In this document: in pieces, positions 26,258-34,792 of the stretch
Position numbering within the stretch: position 1 is the first letter of the stretch
How the letters are laid out: the number at the start of each line of letters is the position of its first letter
NCBI GenBank assembly: GCA_902826215.1
Contig: CADEDY010000002.1
Location: 124,001 to 188,000 of the forward strand
Reading direction: 5' to 3'
Length of the DNA: 64,000 nucleotides
From: an uncultured Bacteroidota bacterium
GTDB taxonomy: Bacteria > Bacteroidota > Bacteroidia > Flavobacteriales_F > PHOS-HE28
Notes under the pieces: generated by a model
The model's database searches: none
Told to the model about the DNA's origin: nothing
Seen by the model: the letters and a program-made list of their open reading frames with translations, nothing else
Program-made: the position numbers and the translations under genes

Positions 26258-26765
26258 AGCCGAAGTGTGCCAGCACCATGTACATCAGTGCGATGGTGAC
26301 GACCCAGTAGCCCCAGTTCAATAGGAAGTATGTGAAGGACTTCCGCTCGAACAAAGCACCGGTTCCCATGACAGGAAGCAACACAAGAATGGAGATGATG
26401 AGGCTATGTGCCAAGCCATGGCTCCAACTATGGAAACGTGCACCGTAGCCGTCGATCAAGCTCTTCAGTTCCATGCCGAAGGGGGTTGAGTCGTCAACGC
26501 CAAGGCCGTGTTCGGCAACGGGCCGGAAGAAGGCTTGGAATGAAGCATGATGATCACCGAGGACCTTGTACGTGAATGACAGGACGATCGCAAGCACAAA
26601 GCTCAGTCCGAAGATCAGGGGCATGTTCCCGGTCTTCAAACGCTCTTCCGTCAACCCCGTGGCCTTCATCCAAGCGTTGCCGAAGACCTTCGGGTTGTAC
26701 CAGATGAAACCGACGAGCATCGGTATCAATGCTGCAATGATCTGCACGAGCCAATTGATCTCCAT
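26256..26765 (-). CDS. DUF1761 family membrane protein
   Basis: A 169-residue inner-membrane protein. MEINWLVQIIAALIPMLVGFIWYNPKVFG is the usual DUF1761 opening with its WYNP motif; three further helices follow, and SWSHGLAHSLI near residue 120 carries the conserved histidines. Molecular function is unknown for the family. The start at 26765 is chosen because the family begins exactly there and a TACATTTG -7 box stands 17 nt upstream, although the frame stays open further upstream. Confidence 0.88.
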   Translation of the reverse strand: MEINWLVQIIAALIPMLVGFIWYNPKVFGNAWMKATGLTEERLKTGNMPLIFGLSFVLAIVLSFTYKVLGDHHASFQAFFRPVAEHGLGVDDSTPFGMELKSLIDGYGARFHSWSHGLAHSLIISILVLLPVMGTGALFERKSFTYFLLNWGYWVVTIALMYMVLAHFG

Positions 26766-26782
26766 GGTGGTTTGATTTTGAT

Positions 26783-26790
26783 CAAATGTA
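26783..26790 (-). promoter_or_regulatory. -7 box of the DUF1761 gene
   Basis: TACATTTG on the minus strand matches TAnnTTTG exactly, 17 nt before the ATG at 26765, and supports that start. No TTG at the expected -33 spacing. Confidence 0.5.
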
Positions 26791-26806
26791 GCCGTCGCCC
26801 TCAACC

Positions 26807-27430
26807 TCACATCCCATCTCCGATCGCCAGAAGGAACATGCGAATGCTGAAAACCAGCAAGACGATGCCGATGCCTATGTGCAGCTTCTTCAGCATTGCT
26901 GTGGTGAGCAGTCGACGCAGTCGGGGCGCGTAGAAGGCCTTTGCCAGATCGGTCACAAGAATGCCGACCAGTGCACCGGCAAGAAGCATCCACTGGCCGA
27001 GGCCGTGACCGTACGTATTGCCAGCATGGAACGATAGGCTGATCCAAATAGCGAATACGAAAGGGTTCAAGAAATTGACCAGGAAGCCAGTGACGAATAG
27101 GCCCATGGCTCCTCGATGATCCAGCTTTTGTTCCCGCTCCATGTTGTACTGAGGTTTCGCGACGTAGTAAACGCCTAGCATGCCAAGAAGGACCCCGGCG
27201 ATCGATCCCATCCATGGTCCACTGATATGCCGCTCAAGCTGATCCGAGAGACCAGCCGTGCAGATCCCGACCACCGCGATGTCCGATAGGATGATGCCAA
27301 GAGCAACTGAAACTCCACCGCGCATGCCATGTCCCAACGATGCCCGAAGAAGAGTGAAGAACACCGGTCCTATCAACAGGGTGGTGGCGAGTCCGATGCA
27401 TAGACCTTCTACGAAAGGAATGGCATTCAT
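26807..27430 (-). CDS. LysE-family amino acid exporter
   Basis: A 207-residue protein with six hydrophobic helices and the LysE/RhtB family layout: FVEGLCIGLATTLLIGPVFFTLLRASLGHGMRGGVSVALGI near the start, and GFLVNFLNPFVFAIWISL with the conserved NP pair in the middle. It probably exports an amino acid or similar small compound across the inner membrane by proton exchange. It lies downstream of the cation/proton antiporter on the same strand. Substrate cannot be assigned. Confidence 0.88.
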   Translation of the reverse strand: MNAIPFVEGLCIGLATTLLIGPVFFTLLRASLGHGMRGGVSVALGIILSDIAVVGICTAGLSDQLERHISGPWMGSIAGVLLGMLGVYYVAKPQYNMEREQKLDHRGAMGLFVTGFLVNFLNPFVFAIWISLSFHAGNTYGHGLGQWMLLAGALVGILVTDLAKAFYAPRLRRLLTTAMLKKLHIGIGIVLLVFSIRMFLLAIGDGM

Positions 27431-27439
27431 CGATCTGCT

Positions 27440-27473
27440 GGGATCAGGGCGAACCCTTTGCGCACCCTATCCC
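27440..27473 (-). terminator. Stem-loop overlapping the antiporter stop
   Basis: GGGAT (27440-27444) plus AGGG (27446-27449) pairs with CCCT (27465-27468) plus ATCCC (27469-27473), a 9-bp stem with one bulged base around a 15-nt loop. It overlaps the antiporter stop codon and precedes the LysE-type start. No T-run is seen. Confidence 0.35.
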
Positions 27474-28669
27474 GGGAGCGGAACGTCATCGACCTTGGGT
27501 TCATCGCGCTTCGCTCCCATGAGGCCGACCGCCATAACAGTACACGTGCCGAGCACCATAGCGAACAGAAGTCCGGTTCCAACTTCCGGTATCTGGAACT
27601 TCTCGGGAAGGCTCAGGTACAACAGGATGCTGATCAAGCCGCGCGGCGTTATGTATGTCAATGGGCGAACGTCCATGCGCAAGGCGAACTTGAGGACGAT
27701 CGCTCGGATGGCCAGGGTAATGATCAGCATCGCTCCCGCCAACTGCAGCATGACCCAGTTCTGGAGTTCGTGGGGCACGATCGTATAGCCGAACAGTACG
27801 AAAAAGAACGTGCGCAGCAAGAAGGCGCTCTCCCGTGACAGTTGGTGCATCTGCTCCATGTCGCGATCGAATTGCCCGTAGAGGAAGCGCTCTTGGAACC
27901 ACCGGAACGGGATCAACTTGGCGTTGGCGAGGAACAGGCCGAAGCCAAGGACCACGACCAATGTGGATAGGTGGAATTGCTTCCCCACGGCGTACACGAG
28001 TACAAGGATCGCCATGATCAGGAAGAACTTCACGGAGTGTGTGATGCGACCCAGCAACCACAAGAGCACCATGCAGAACACCGCGCTCAGAACCATCACG
28101 GCGGCAATTTCGAAAGCCAAGTGACCGAAGGCCTGCACGCCGAAAGAATCGTTGGAGACCACGAAATTGAACAGGACGATCCCAAGGATGTCGGAGAACG
28201 ACGACTCATAGATGACGAATTCACGCGTTTTGCCGGCGATGTGGGCTACGGACGGGATCGCCACGGCGGAACTGATCACGCTCAACGGTATCGCATTGGC
28301 CACGCAATTCAACCAAGGTGAACCGGTATACCAATGCAGTAGACCAGCGATCGCAGCCGCGGTAATGACCAAGAGACCAAGTGCTGCGACGAACGCTTTC
28401 TTGATCAGGATGTTCTTCGATCGGTCATAGGCCAGGTCCAACCCCCCTTCGAAAACGATCATGATCAAACCGACATTTCCCAGCGCAGGAAGTATGTTCA
28501 CGATGCCAGGTCGATTGATACCCGCATAGTCGATCGCGAATCGCAAAGCCACACCCAAGCCCATCAAAAGGATCACAGCAGGAAGCTGCGTGCGCTTCGC
28601 GAACAGGTCGAACAGATAGCTGAAAATGACCAGCGCACTGAGTATGATCAGAAGGGTGTACGCGTTCAT
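27467..28669 (-). CDS. Cation:proton antiporter (CPA family)
   Basis: A 400-residue inner-membrane protein with about 12 helices matching monovalent cation/proton antiporters. FEGGLDLAYD (near 94-103) is the CPA conserved loop, SVISSAVAIPSVAHI and ESSFSDILGIVLFN (near 155-168) carry the transport Asp, and YITPRGLISILLYLSLP is the helix-11 signature. It should exchange Na+ or K+ for H+ in pH and ion homeostasis. No cytosolic nucleotide-binding (TrkA-N) domain is attached. It is the first of two co-oriented transporter genes. Ion specificity is not visible. Confidence 0.9.
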   Translation of the reverse strand: MNAYTLLIILSALVIFSYLFDLFAKRTQLPAVILLMGLGVALRFAIDYAGINRPGIVNILPALGNVGLIMIVFEGGLDLAYDRSKNILIKKAFVAALGLLVITAAAIAGLLHWYTGSPWLNCVANAIPLSVISSAVAIPSVAHIAGKTREFVIYESSFSDILGIVLFNFVVSNDSFGVQAFGHLAFEIAAVMVLSAVFCMVLLWLLGRITHSVKFFLIMAILVLVYAVGKQFHLSTLVVVLGFGLFLANAKLIPFRWFQERFLYGQFDRDMEQMHQLSRESAFLLRTFFFVLFGYTIVPHELQNWVMLQLAGAMLIITLAIRAIVLKFALRMDVRPLTYITPRGLISILLYLSLPEKFQIPEVGTGLLFAMVLGTCTVMAVGLMGAKRDEPKVDDVPLPG

Positions 28670-28762
28670 TCAGGTCCGAAGATCGTCATTCGATGGCGTG
28701 TTCCGATGCGACGATCATCGCCGCATGCGAACGATCGTATGTAGGAAATGTGTAGCGTAGCC

Positions 28763-29506
28763 TCAGCCCTTGAAACGGACCATCACCATATTTCCCTTTT
28801 CCTCGCGGCGCGTTTCGAGTTGGTCCTTCAAGGCGCTAACCAGCGATGACAACGAGGCATGGCCATAGCTACGCGGATCGAACCCTGGATCCAACCGACG
28901 CAGCGCTTGACCGATCAAGCTCAATGATGCCTCCTCCTCTTCGCCTTTTGCCACGTTGAAGGCCTTTCGCAGTTTGCGCATCAAGGCTGCATTCGAGGAA
29001 AGGCTTTGGGCCGCCGCTTTTCGCGAGCCGGTGCTGCGAGGCTTCGTATCCCTTGGCTCTTCCTGCACATCCAGATTCTCCACGTAGATGAACCGCTCGC
29101 AGGCTTTCACGAAGGAGTCGGGGGTCTTCTGCTCACCTACGCCCATCACGAACAATCCGCTTTCGCGCAGCCGTGTGGCCAATCGGGTGTAATCACTATC
29201 ACTGCTAACGATGCAGAAGGCGTCGACCAATTCGCCATGCAGAATGTCCATTGCATCGATGATCAGTGCGCTGTCGGTGCTGTTCTTGCCCTTTGTGTAG
29301 GCGAACTGTTGCACCGGCTGGATGGCGTTGCTGTTCAACAGGTCCTTCCATCCGCTCATGCCGGTGGTGGTCCAGTCCCCGTAGATCCGACGAATGGTGA
29401 TGGTGCCCTGCTTGCTCACCTCTTCGAGGATGGGGGCCAAGCGTTTCGGGGCGGCGTTATCGCCATCGATCAGCAAGGCGATCGTGGTGTCGTTGATCTT
29501 CTTCAT
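28763..29506 (-). CDS. NYN-domain putative RNase with C-terminal LOTUS/OST-HTH domain
   Basis: A 247-residue protein. Residues 1-145 form a NYN (PIN-like) nuclease domain with the acidic cluster Asp14/Asp16 in LLIDGDNAAP, Asp78 and Asp84 in STDSALIIDAMD and Asp103/Asp105 in SSDSDY, arranged for metal-dependent cleavage. A basic linker (about 146-170) leads to residues 172-245, which fit an OST-HTH/LOTUS RNA-binding domain (LMRKLRKAFNVAKGEEEEASLSLIGQALRRLDPGFDPRSYGHASLSSLV). Such NYN-LOTUS proteins are thought to bind and cut RNA; targets in bacteria are little known. It lies just upstream of no obvious partner, downstream of the O-acylation pair. Confidence 0.9.
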   Translation of the reverse strand: MKKINDTTIALLIDGDNAAPKRLAPILEEVSKQGTITIRRIYGDWTTTGMSGWKDLLNSNAIQPVQQFAYTKGKNSTDSALIIDAMDILHGELVDAFCIVSSDSDYTRLATRLRESGLFVMGVGEQKTPDSFVKACERFIYVENLDVQEEPRDTKPRSTGSRKAAAQSLSSNAALMRKLRKAFNVAKGEEEEASLSLIGQALRRLDPGFDPRSYGHASLSSLVSALKDQLETRREEKGNMVMVRFKG

Positions 29507-29508
29507 GC

Positions 29509-29536
29509 AGCGGTGAAGGTAGCCTTCGCCACCGCT
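29509..29536 (-). terminator. Hairpin after the SGNH gene
   Basis: AGCGGT-GAAGG (29509-29519) pairs with CCTTC (29523-29527) and, after a 3-nt bulge, ACCGCT (29531-29536), an 11-bp stem with loop TAG. It lies 21 nt past the SGNH gene stop and just before the NYN gene start, so it may end the O-acylation operon. There is no T-run. Confidence 0.4.
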
Positions 29537-29557
29537 TGGGAACTTTGAACAAGACCA

Positions 29558-30400
29558 CTATTGCCCGCGAAGTGCAGCTGCCAGCCACCCGCTGTACCGC
29601 TCGGCGTTAGCGGGTTGCAGGTGCAATCCATCCGCTGTGCGCCACGTCAACTGCGGATCGGTGCGCAAGAAAGGATGATCGGGAAAGCGTTCCTCGATGA
29701 GTTCGCGACTGCGAATGGCCAACGGGCTCTTCGTGATCTCGGGAGAGACCGGGACCTCCATGAAGATGACCTTGATGCCTTTTTCCTCCAATGCTGCTAC
29801 GTTCTCTGTCAAACGATCAATGAACCGCTGTTGCACACTGTCCGCAGGGACCTGGGCGAAGCTGGCCATGTTCGTATCGAACAGGTTCTGGCTCATTTCC
29901 ATGCTATCAGCCGCATTGGTCGAAGTTTCTGGTGCCGATCGCATGCGCTCCTTCAGCCATCCGACGAGCACACCGGTGGGTTGGTTCTCTTCCCGGAGGA
30001 TGGGAACTTCGCGCCGAAGCTCATACAAGCCCGGCTCGAACAACGCATCCAGGAACGCGCGGTCCGGTTCCTTGAAGAGCATGTTGGTCTCGATCAGTAC
30101 ACGTGCGGGGTGCTTCCCCGAACGTCGGATGAGTTCAAGGCCGTCGTAGATGCTCAGGCCTCCGAAACCCAGGTTGCTTGTTCCGGGTGGAAGGCTGTCG
30201 AGGACGATCCGAAAGGCGAGTGATGAACCGACGATCACCGTCGCATCGGGTTGGTCCGGCCCGAAAACGAATTGCTCCGCCTTGATGCGGTTGCCGCTGG
30301 CCTGATGTTGCGATGTATCGCGACCCACCTTCACAAAGCGAACGAAGAGCACGTAGCCTGCAACAAGGACGAGGAAGACGATGAACGATCGACGTATCAT
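29558..30400 (-). CDS. SGNH/AlgX-DltD-like acylation partner protein
   Basis: A 280-residue protein with one N-terminal membrane anchor (residues 4-20) and an extracytoplasmic domain. VIVGSSLAFRIV (about 56-64) supplies the SGNH nucleophile Ser and TADGLHLQPANAERYSGWL near the C-terminus gives the catalytic Asp-x-x-His, the pattern of AlgJ/AlgX/DltD-type O-acetyltransferases. It begins 9 nt after the MBOAT gene, so the two form a typical pair in which MBOAT moves an acyl group across the membrane and the SGNH protein transfers it to a polymer. The acceptor glycan is unknown, as no polysaccharide genes are nearby. Confidence 0.85.
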   Translation of the reverse strand: MIRRSFIVFLVLVAGYVLFVRFVKVGRDTSQHQASGNRIKAEQFVFGPDQPDATVIVGSSLAFRIVLDSLPPGTSNLGFGGLSIYDGLELIRRSGKHPARVLIETNMLFKEPDRAFLDALFEPGLYELRREVPILREENQPTGVLVGWLKERMRSAPETSTNAADSMEMSQNLFDTNMASFAQVPADSVQQRFIDRLTENVAALEEKGIKVIFMEVPVSPEITKSPLAIRSRELIEERFPDHPFLRTDPQLTWRTADGLHLQPANAERYSGWLAAALRGQ

Positions 30401-30409
30401 GGCTCCCGA

Positions 30410-31816
30410 TCAGAACTGGAAGTAGATGAAGGACGCTCCGCCACCGGAGTTCACCAAGATCAGAAAGAGCATGATGCCATATGCAACCGGCTTGATCCGT
30501 TCCATGATGGGTCGTGGTTGCTTCATCCACAGATAGGTCAAGTGGTACACCACCACAGGCAAGGAGAACAACAGGGTGAAGAAGAGGATGATGGGTTGCA
30601 GGTTAGCGATGTGCGTGTTCTGGAAGAGCATCTGCATGTACACGATGACATGGTCGAACTCGGGTAACTTGAACAACAGCCAAGCAAAGGTCACGCCGGT
30701 GAAGATGAAGAGCATGTGCACGAAGCGCGGCAGCTTGTTCTTGGTGGACCAGCCAAGGTCCTTGGTCAGTCGCTCCAAGGCGAGGACCAGTCCGTGGAAG
30801 AACCCCCACACCGCATAGCTCCATGCGGCCCCGTGCCAAAGACCGCCCAGTACCATGGTGATCATCAAGTTCTTGTAGGTGTAGAAGCCGCCCATGCGGT
30901 TGCCACCAAGCGGGATGTACAGGTATTCCCGCAGGAACGAGGACAGTGAGATGTGCCAGCGCCGCCAGAACTCGGAGAAGGTGGTGGAGATGTATGGGAA
31001 GTTGAAGTTGTCCATCAAGACATACCCGAACAAGCGCGCTAGTCCGATGGCGATGAGCGAGTAGCCAGCGAAATCAGCGAAGATCTGCATGGAGTATCCG
31101 AACAAAAGCACCAGCAAGGTCACGCTGTGCATGTCCTTGAAATAGGGGAAGGTGATCCAGAAGGTCTGATCCTTGAGGTTGTCCGCCACGACCATTTTCA
31201 GGAAGTAACCGACGACGAGCGACGCGAAGGCACTGTTCCACGCGATGTCGCGGAAGTATTTGGTGCGGATCTGTGGAAGGAATTCATGTGCCTTGACCAC
31301 CGGCCCAGCAACGAGCTGTGCGAAGAAGGCGATGAAAGTACTGATGCGCAAGGTGTGTTCCCACAGCCCCTTAGCGACGATCGAGGAATAGTCCGGCACC
31401 TCTTTGCCCCGGTACGCATCAACGACCAAGCTGATGCCTTGGAACGTGAAGAAGGAAATACCGACCGGAAGGGGGATCGCTACCAGGAACTCGCCGACAC
31501 TGCTTCCTTGGAAGAAGGACCGACCGATGAGGGGGCTGTACTTAAAGATGATCAGGACTGCGAGGTTCAGGACCACGCCGAGGGTCGCATATCCCTTTCG
31601 ATGCTCCGCTTTGCCGAATACGACCGCATGGCTTGCCACGACGTTGATGCCCAGTGAAACGATGAGCAACAACAGCAACCACGGCATGTTGTAGGCATAG
31701 AAGATGAAGCTCGATACGATGATCACATGCAGCTGGAAGCGGTGCATGAACGGCACGTAGTACAACAACAACGTCGGTAGTAGAAGTAGAAGAAAGGGAA
31801 CGCTGTTGAAGAGCAT
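30410..31816 (-). CDS. MBOAT-family O-acyltransferase (AlgI-like)
   Basis: A 468-residue inner-membrane protein with about 11 helices, of the AlgI/DltB type. It opens with MLFNSVPFLLLLLPTLLLYY, typical of AlgI relatives, includes FPLPVGISFFTFQGISLVVD-like sequence in the middle (IPLPVGISFFTFQG) and the family's DFAGYSLIAIG and FWRRWHISLSSFLREYLYIPLGG. The catalytic His lies in GLWHGAAWSYAVWGFFHG. It should pass an acyl, usually acetyl, group through the membrane to the SGNH partner encoded next. Function in surface glycan modification is likely. Confidence 0.93.
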   Translation of the reverse strand: MLFNSVPFLLLLLPTLLLYYVPFMHRFQLHVIIVSSFIFYAYNMPWLLLLLIVSLGINVVASHAVVFGKAEHRKGYATLGVVLNLAVLIIFKYSPLIGRSFFQGSSVGEFLVAIPLPVGISFFTFQGISLVVDAYRGKEVPDYSSIVAKGLWEHTLRISTFIAFFAQLVAGPVVKAHEFLPQIRTKYFRDIAWNSAFASLVVGYFLKMVVADNLKDQTFWITFPYFKDMHSVTLLVLLFGYSMQIFADFAGYSLIAIGLARLFGYVLMDNFNFPYISTTFSEFWRRWHISLSSFLREYLYIPLGGNRMGGFYTYKNLMITMVLGGLWHGAAWSYAVWGFFHGLVLALERLTKDLGWSTKNKLPRFVHMLFIFTGVTFAWLLFKLPEFDHVIVYMQMLFQNTHIANLQPIILFFTLLFSLPVVVYHLTYLWMKQPRPIMERIKPVAYGIMLFLILVNSGGGASFIYFQF

Positions 31817-31911
31817 GGACCGGCACCGTGCGCGGCCAAAGTAACGCCACGTCGGCGCATTTGAACGATCAGCGCGGCCCCGGGGTTACGCCTTCACCGC
31901 CCGGCCATGGG

Positions 31912-33180
31912 TCACATCAACCCCTTCATCATCCGGTTCCAATACAGCCAGGGCAGACCGTACTTCTTCAGGAGCCACATGCTCCAAAGCGGCTTGGTCG
32001 TGTCGAACAGCTTCCCGAGCAAGGGGTCGGTATCACGAACGTTGTCATACTTGAACTCGGCCAACAACATCTTGCCATAGCCTGTCACCAATGGACAACT
32101 GCTGTAACCTCCGTATTGTTCCTTCGATAGAGCGCCATCTTTGATCCGCTGCAGGATGTTGCCGACCACGACAGGGGCTTGCTTTCGAATGGCTGCCCCG
32201 GTCTTCGCGGTGGGAAGCGCTGCTGTATCACCCAAGCCGAAGATATTCGGGTAACGTTTGTGCTGCAGTGTATTGATGTCCACTTCCAGCCAACCCTTGC
32301 TCGGTCCTTCCGCGTAGGCCAATGGTGACGCCTTGATGAAGTCGGGTGCGCTTTGTGGAGGTGCTAAATGAAGCATGTCGTAAGGCATCACGATGGTGCT
32401 TTCCCCCTCCACTTTCTCTTTCAGGCCTTGGTCTTCGTTGATCACACAGGCATTGTCACCCGGTTTGCTCCATTTGAAATGGATCTCCTTTTTCACCGGA
32501 TCGATCTTCACCGGGTTGTAAAAGGTCTTGAGAATGATGCCCTTCTTGTGGATCACATCCATCAGCGCAGGAACGAATTCCTTGACCCCGAAGATGACCG
32601 ACCCCGGCGTGGCGAAGACCAGGTTGGTCTTTTTGCGTACCCCTGTTTTCCGCAAGAGGTCGTCGGAGAGGTAGGCGGCCTTCTGGGGTGCTCCCCCGCA
32701 CTTGATCGGTGTGCTGGGTTGGGTGAATACGGCATTACCGCCCTTGAAGGCCTTCAACACGCGCAACGTCTTTTCGGGGTCGATGTAGTTGCTGCAGACG
32801 AAGTCCGTTGCAAGGGCTTCGCGCAAGCCGGGTAGCGCATCGATGTCCAGTTTGATGCCGGGACAGACGATTAGGTGGTCGTATGTGTACCGTTGGCCCG
32901 ACCTGGTGTTCACTGCATTTGCTTCGGGCTCGAACGTGGTGGCGAAGTCCTGGATCCAATCCACGCCTTGGGGTATCTGGTCCTGTTCTGCCCGTTTGGT
33001 ATCGGCCATGGCGAACGTGTCCGCACCCACAAGGGTCCAAGCAGGCTGGTACCAGTGTTCCTTACTGGGCTCCACCAAGCCGATGGTCAAGGTGTTCTTC
33101 TTGCGCTTCAGCTGCGCGGCCGTCATGATGCCAGCGGTTCCGCCACCGATGATAAGGACGTCGTAGTGTGTTCGGGCCAT
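31912..33180 (-). CDS. Sulfide:quinone oxidoreductase-like flavoprotein
   Basis: A 422-residue FAD-dependent enzyme of the SQR group that oxidises sulfide to polysulfide or persulfide and passes electrons to quinone at the membrane. It has the FAD dinucleotide motif IIGGGTAGIMTA, the redox-active Cys161 in PIKCGGAPQKAAYL and Cys362 in GYSSCPLVTGYGK, and the second FAD motif NIFGLGDTAALPTAKTG. A third Cys present in some SQR types is not evident, as in type II. The C-terminal 25 residues (WSMWLLKKYGLPWLYWN) form an amphipathic membrane-binding helix. It is downstream of the YceI gene, separated by a strong hairpin. Confidence 0.9.
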   Translation of the reverse strand: MARTHYDVLIIGGGTAGIMTAAQLKRKKNTLTIGLVEPSKEHWYQPAWTLVGADTFAMADTKRAEQDQIPQGVDWIQDFATTFEPEANAVNTRSGQRYTYDHLIVCPGIKLDIDALPGLREALATDFVCSNYIDPEKTLRVLKAFKGGNAVFTQPSTPIKCGGAPQKAAYLSDDLLRKTGVRKKTNLVFATPGSVIFGVKEFVPALMDVIHKKGIILKTFYNPVKIDPVKKEIHFKWSKPGDNACVINEDQGLKEKVEGESTIVMPYDMLHLAPPQSAPDFIKASPLAYAEGPSKGWLEVDINTLQHKRYPNIFGLGDTAALPTAKTGAAIRKQAPVVVGNILQRIKDGALSKEQYGGYSSCPLVTGYGKMLLAEFKYDNVRDTDPLLGKLFDTTKPLWSMWLLKKYGLPWLYWNRMMKGLM

Positions 33181-33261
33181 GGAAAGGTTGTTGAGGAATA
33201 CGAAGGTGTGGCAGCGGCCACTGGGTGAGTGTGATGATCATCACACGGGCCATTCCAATGC

Positions 33262-33288
33262 AGAAGCCCCGGACGAACCGGGGCTTCT
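33262..33288. terminator. Strong stem-loop after the YceI gene
   Basis: AGAAGCCCCGG (33262-33272) and CCGGGGCTTCT (33278-33288) form a perfect 11-bp GC-rich stem with a 5-nt loop, ending 20 nt past the YceI stop. It is the most convincing terminator-like hairpin in the window, though a clear T-tract is absent on either side. Confidence 0.65.
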
Positions 33289-33307
33289 GATGACGGCCGA
33301 GCAGGAC

Positions 33308-33859
33308 CTAGCCTTGCTTGCTCACCTGCACTTCGCAGCTGATGCGTACCTCATCGCTCACCAGAACCCCGCCGGCCTCTAGAGGTGCATTCCAGTTCAG
33401 GTGCCATTCTTTACGGTTGATCTTCCCGCTGATGGTGAAACCTGCCTTGGTATTGCCCCAAGGGTCTTTCATGACACCACCCCATTCCACGCCAAGAACG
33501 ATCGGTTTGGTGAGGCCATTGATGGTGAGGTCACCGACCAGGTCCCAACTACCATCGTGATCCACGGCCTTGGTTCCTTTTGCAACGAAGGTGATGCGCG
33601 GGTGCTTTTCCACATCGAAGAACTCGGGGCTCTTCAGGTGTGCGTCGCGCTGTTCATTGCCTGTGGACACACTCGAGGCTTCGGCCCAGAACTCGACCTT
33701 GGCTTTGCTCAGGTCGTCTCCCGGTGCCTCGATGTCGGCGCCGAACTTTTGGAAACTACCCGTGACCGTAGTGATCATCAGGTGTTTCACTTTGAATTGG
33801 ATCTCACTGTGGACCGGGTCGATGGTCCATTTGGTCAGTACAGTTGCTTCTCTTCCCAT
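33308..33859 (-). CDS. YceI family protein
   Basis: A 182-residue lipocalin-like protein: WTIDPVHSEIQFKVKHLMITTVTGSFQKF is the family opening and the rest keeps FDVEKHPRITF, DLTINGLTKPI and the C-terminal RISCEV strand. The family is known to bind isoprenoid quinones and other lipids. No signal peptide is seen, so this member is probably cytosolic, unlike E. coli YceI. The ATG at 33859 is taken; an upstream start at 33913 would add 18 residues and overlap the pirin stop. Its location between pirin and SQR links it to redox or stress roles by context only. Confidence 0.92.
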   Translation of the reverse strand: MGREATVLTKWTIDPVHSEIQFKVKHLMITTVTGSFQKFGADIEAPGDDLSKAKVEFWAEASSVSTGNEQRDAHLKSPEFFDVEKHPRITFVAKGTKAVDHDGSWDLVGDLTINGLTKPIVLGVEWGGVMKDPWGNTKAGFTISGKINRKEWHLNWNAPLEAGGVLVSDEVRISCEVQVSKQG

Positions 33860-33909
33860 GGTCTTGTGGTGTTCTTTGCTGGCGCGCGCCGCCGATGGAT
33901 GGTGTTCTA

Positions 33910-34788
33910 TCAAGCAAGTTGCATCGGTACATCCTGCAACAGGATCTCGGCACCGTTCGGGCCGATCTCGATGTCCATGCGTTCGGTGTCCCAGACGCCG
34001 ATCGCATCGCGCTTACCGAGTTCTTGTCCGTTGATGGTAGCGCTTCCTTCGATCAGGAACGCGTACACCCCGTTGCCTTTGCGCTTCACGTCGTAGCTCA
34101 CTGCTTTGTTCGCATCGAAGGTTCCGATGTGGAACCAGGCATCCTGGTGGATCCAAACGCCCGCATCCTCCGGGTTCGGCGAGAGTACTTGTTGGAAGCG
34201 GTTCTCGCGTTCCTTCGGGTCCAAGGTCATCTGCTGGTACCGGGGAGTCACTTGGCGCTCACGCGGGAACAGCCATATCTGCAGTGTGTTCGCGTCCTTG
34301 TCGTTGTATGGGTTGAACTCACTGTGCTGGATGCCTGTGCCAGCGCTCATCACCTGAACATCGCCGGCGTTGATGATGCTGGTGTTGCCCATGCTGTCCT
34401 TGTGTTGCAGTGCACCCTTCAAGGGGATCGTGATGATCTCCATGTTGTCGTGCGGGTGGGTGCCGAATCCTTTCCCTGCGGCAATGATGTCGTCGTTCAT
34501 CACCCGCAGCACGCCGAAGTGCATGCGTGTGGGGTCGTACCAGTTGGCGAAGCTGAACGAGAAGTTGGCCTTGAGCCATCCGTGGTCCGCAGTACCACGT
34601 TCGTTGGCGCGGTGGATGATCATGTTCTTCATGCTGATCGGGGGTGTTGGCGGCAGGTGGTCGAAGCCGACAGGGTCGGTGGGGTTTTGGATCGGCGTTG
34701 CCTCCTCAGAGGCCTTGATGCCGGTCGCTCCGGCAAGGAGTGCTCCCGAGCCCAGAAGGCTGCGGTGGAGAAAGGATCGTCGTTCCAT
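33910..34788 (-). CDS. Pirin-family cupin protein with Tat-like signal peptide
   Basis: A 292-residue bicupin protein of the pirin family. The metal site shows His111 and His113 in FGTHPHDNMEI and the later GTGIQHSEF His and Glu. Unusually, the N-terminus MERRSFLHRSLLGSGALLAGATG looks like a twin-arginine signal (RRSFL, then a hydrophobic stretch), suggesting export after folding with its metal; pirins are usually cytosolic. Pirins often have quercetinase or regulatory activity. The start at 34788 is supported by a promoter box ending 4 nt upstream; a longer form to 34824 would lie over that promoter. Confidence 0.87.
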   Translation of the reverse strand: MERRSFLHRSLLGSGALLAGATGIKASEEATPIQNPTDPVGFDHLPPTPPISMKNMIIHRANERGTADHGWLKANFSFSFANWYDPTRMHFGVLRVMNDDIIAAGKGFGTHPHDNMEIITIPLKGALQHKDSMGNTSIINAGDVQVMSAGTGIQHSEFNPYNDKDANTLQIWLFPRERQVTPRYQQMTLDPKERENRFQQVLSPNPEDAGVWIHQDAWFHIGTFDANKAVSYDVKRKGNGVYAFLIEGSATINGQELGKRDAIGVWDTERMDIEIGPNGAEILLQDVPMQLA

Positions 34789-34792
34789 GGTG

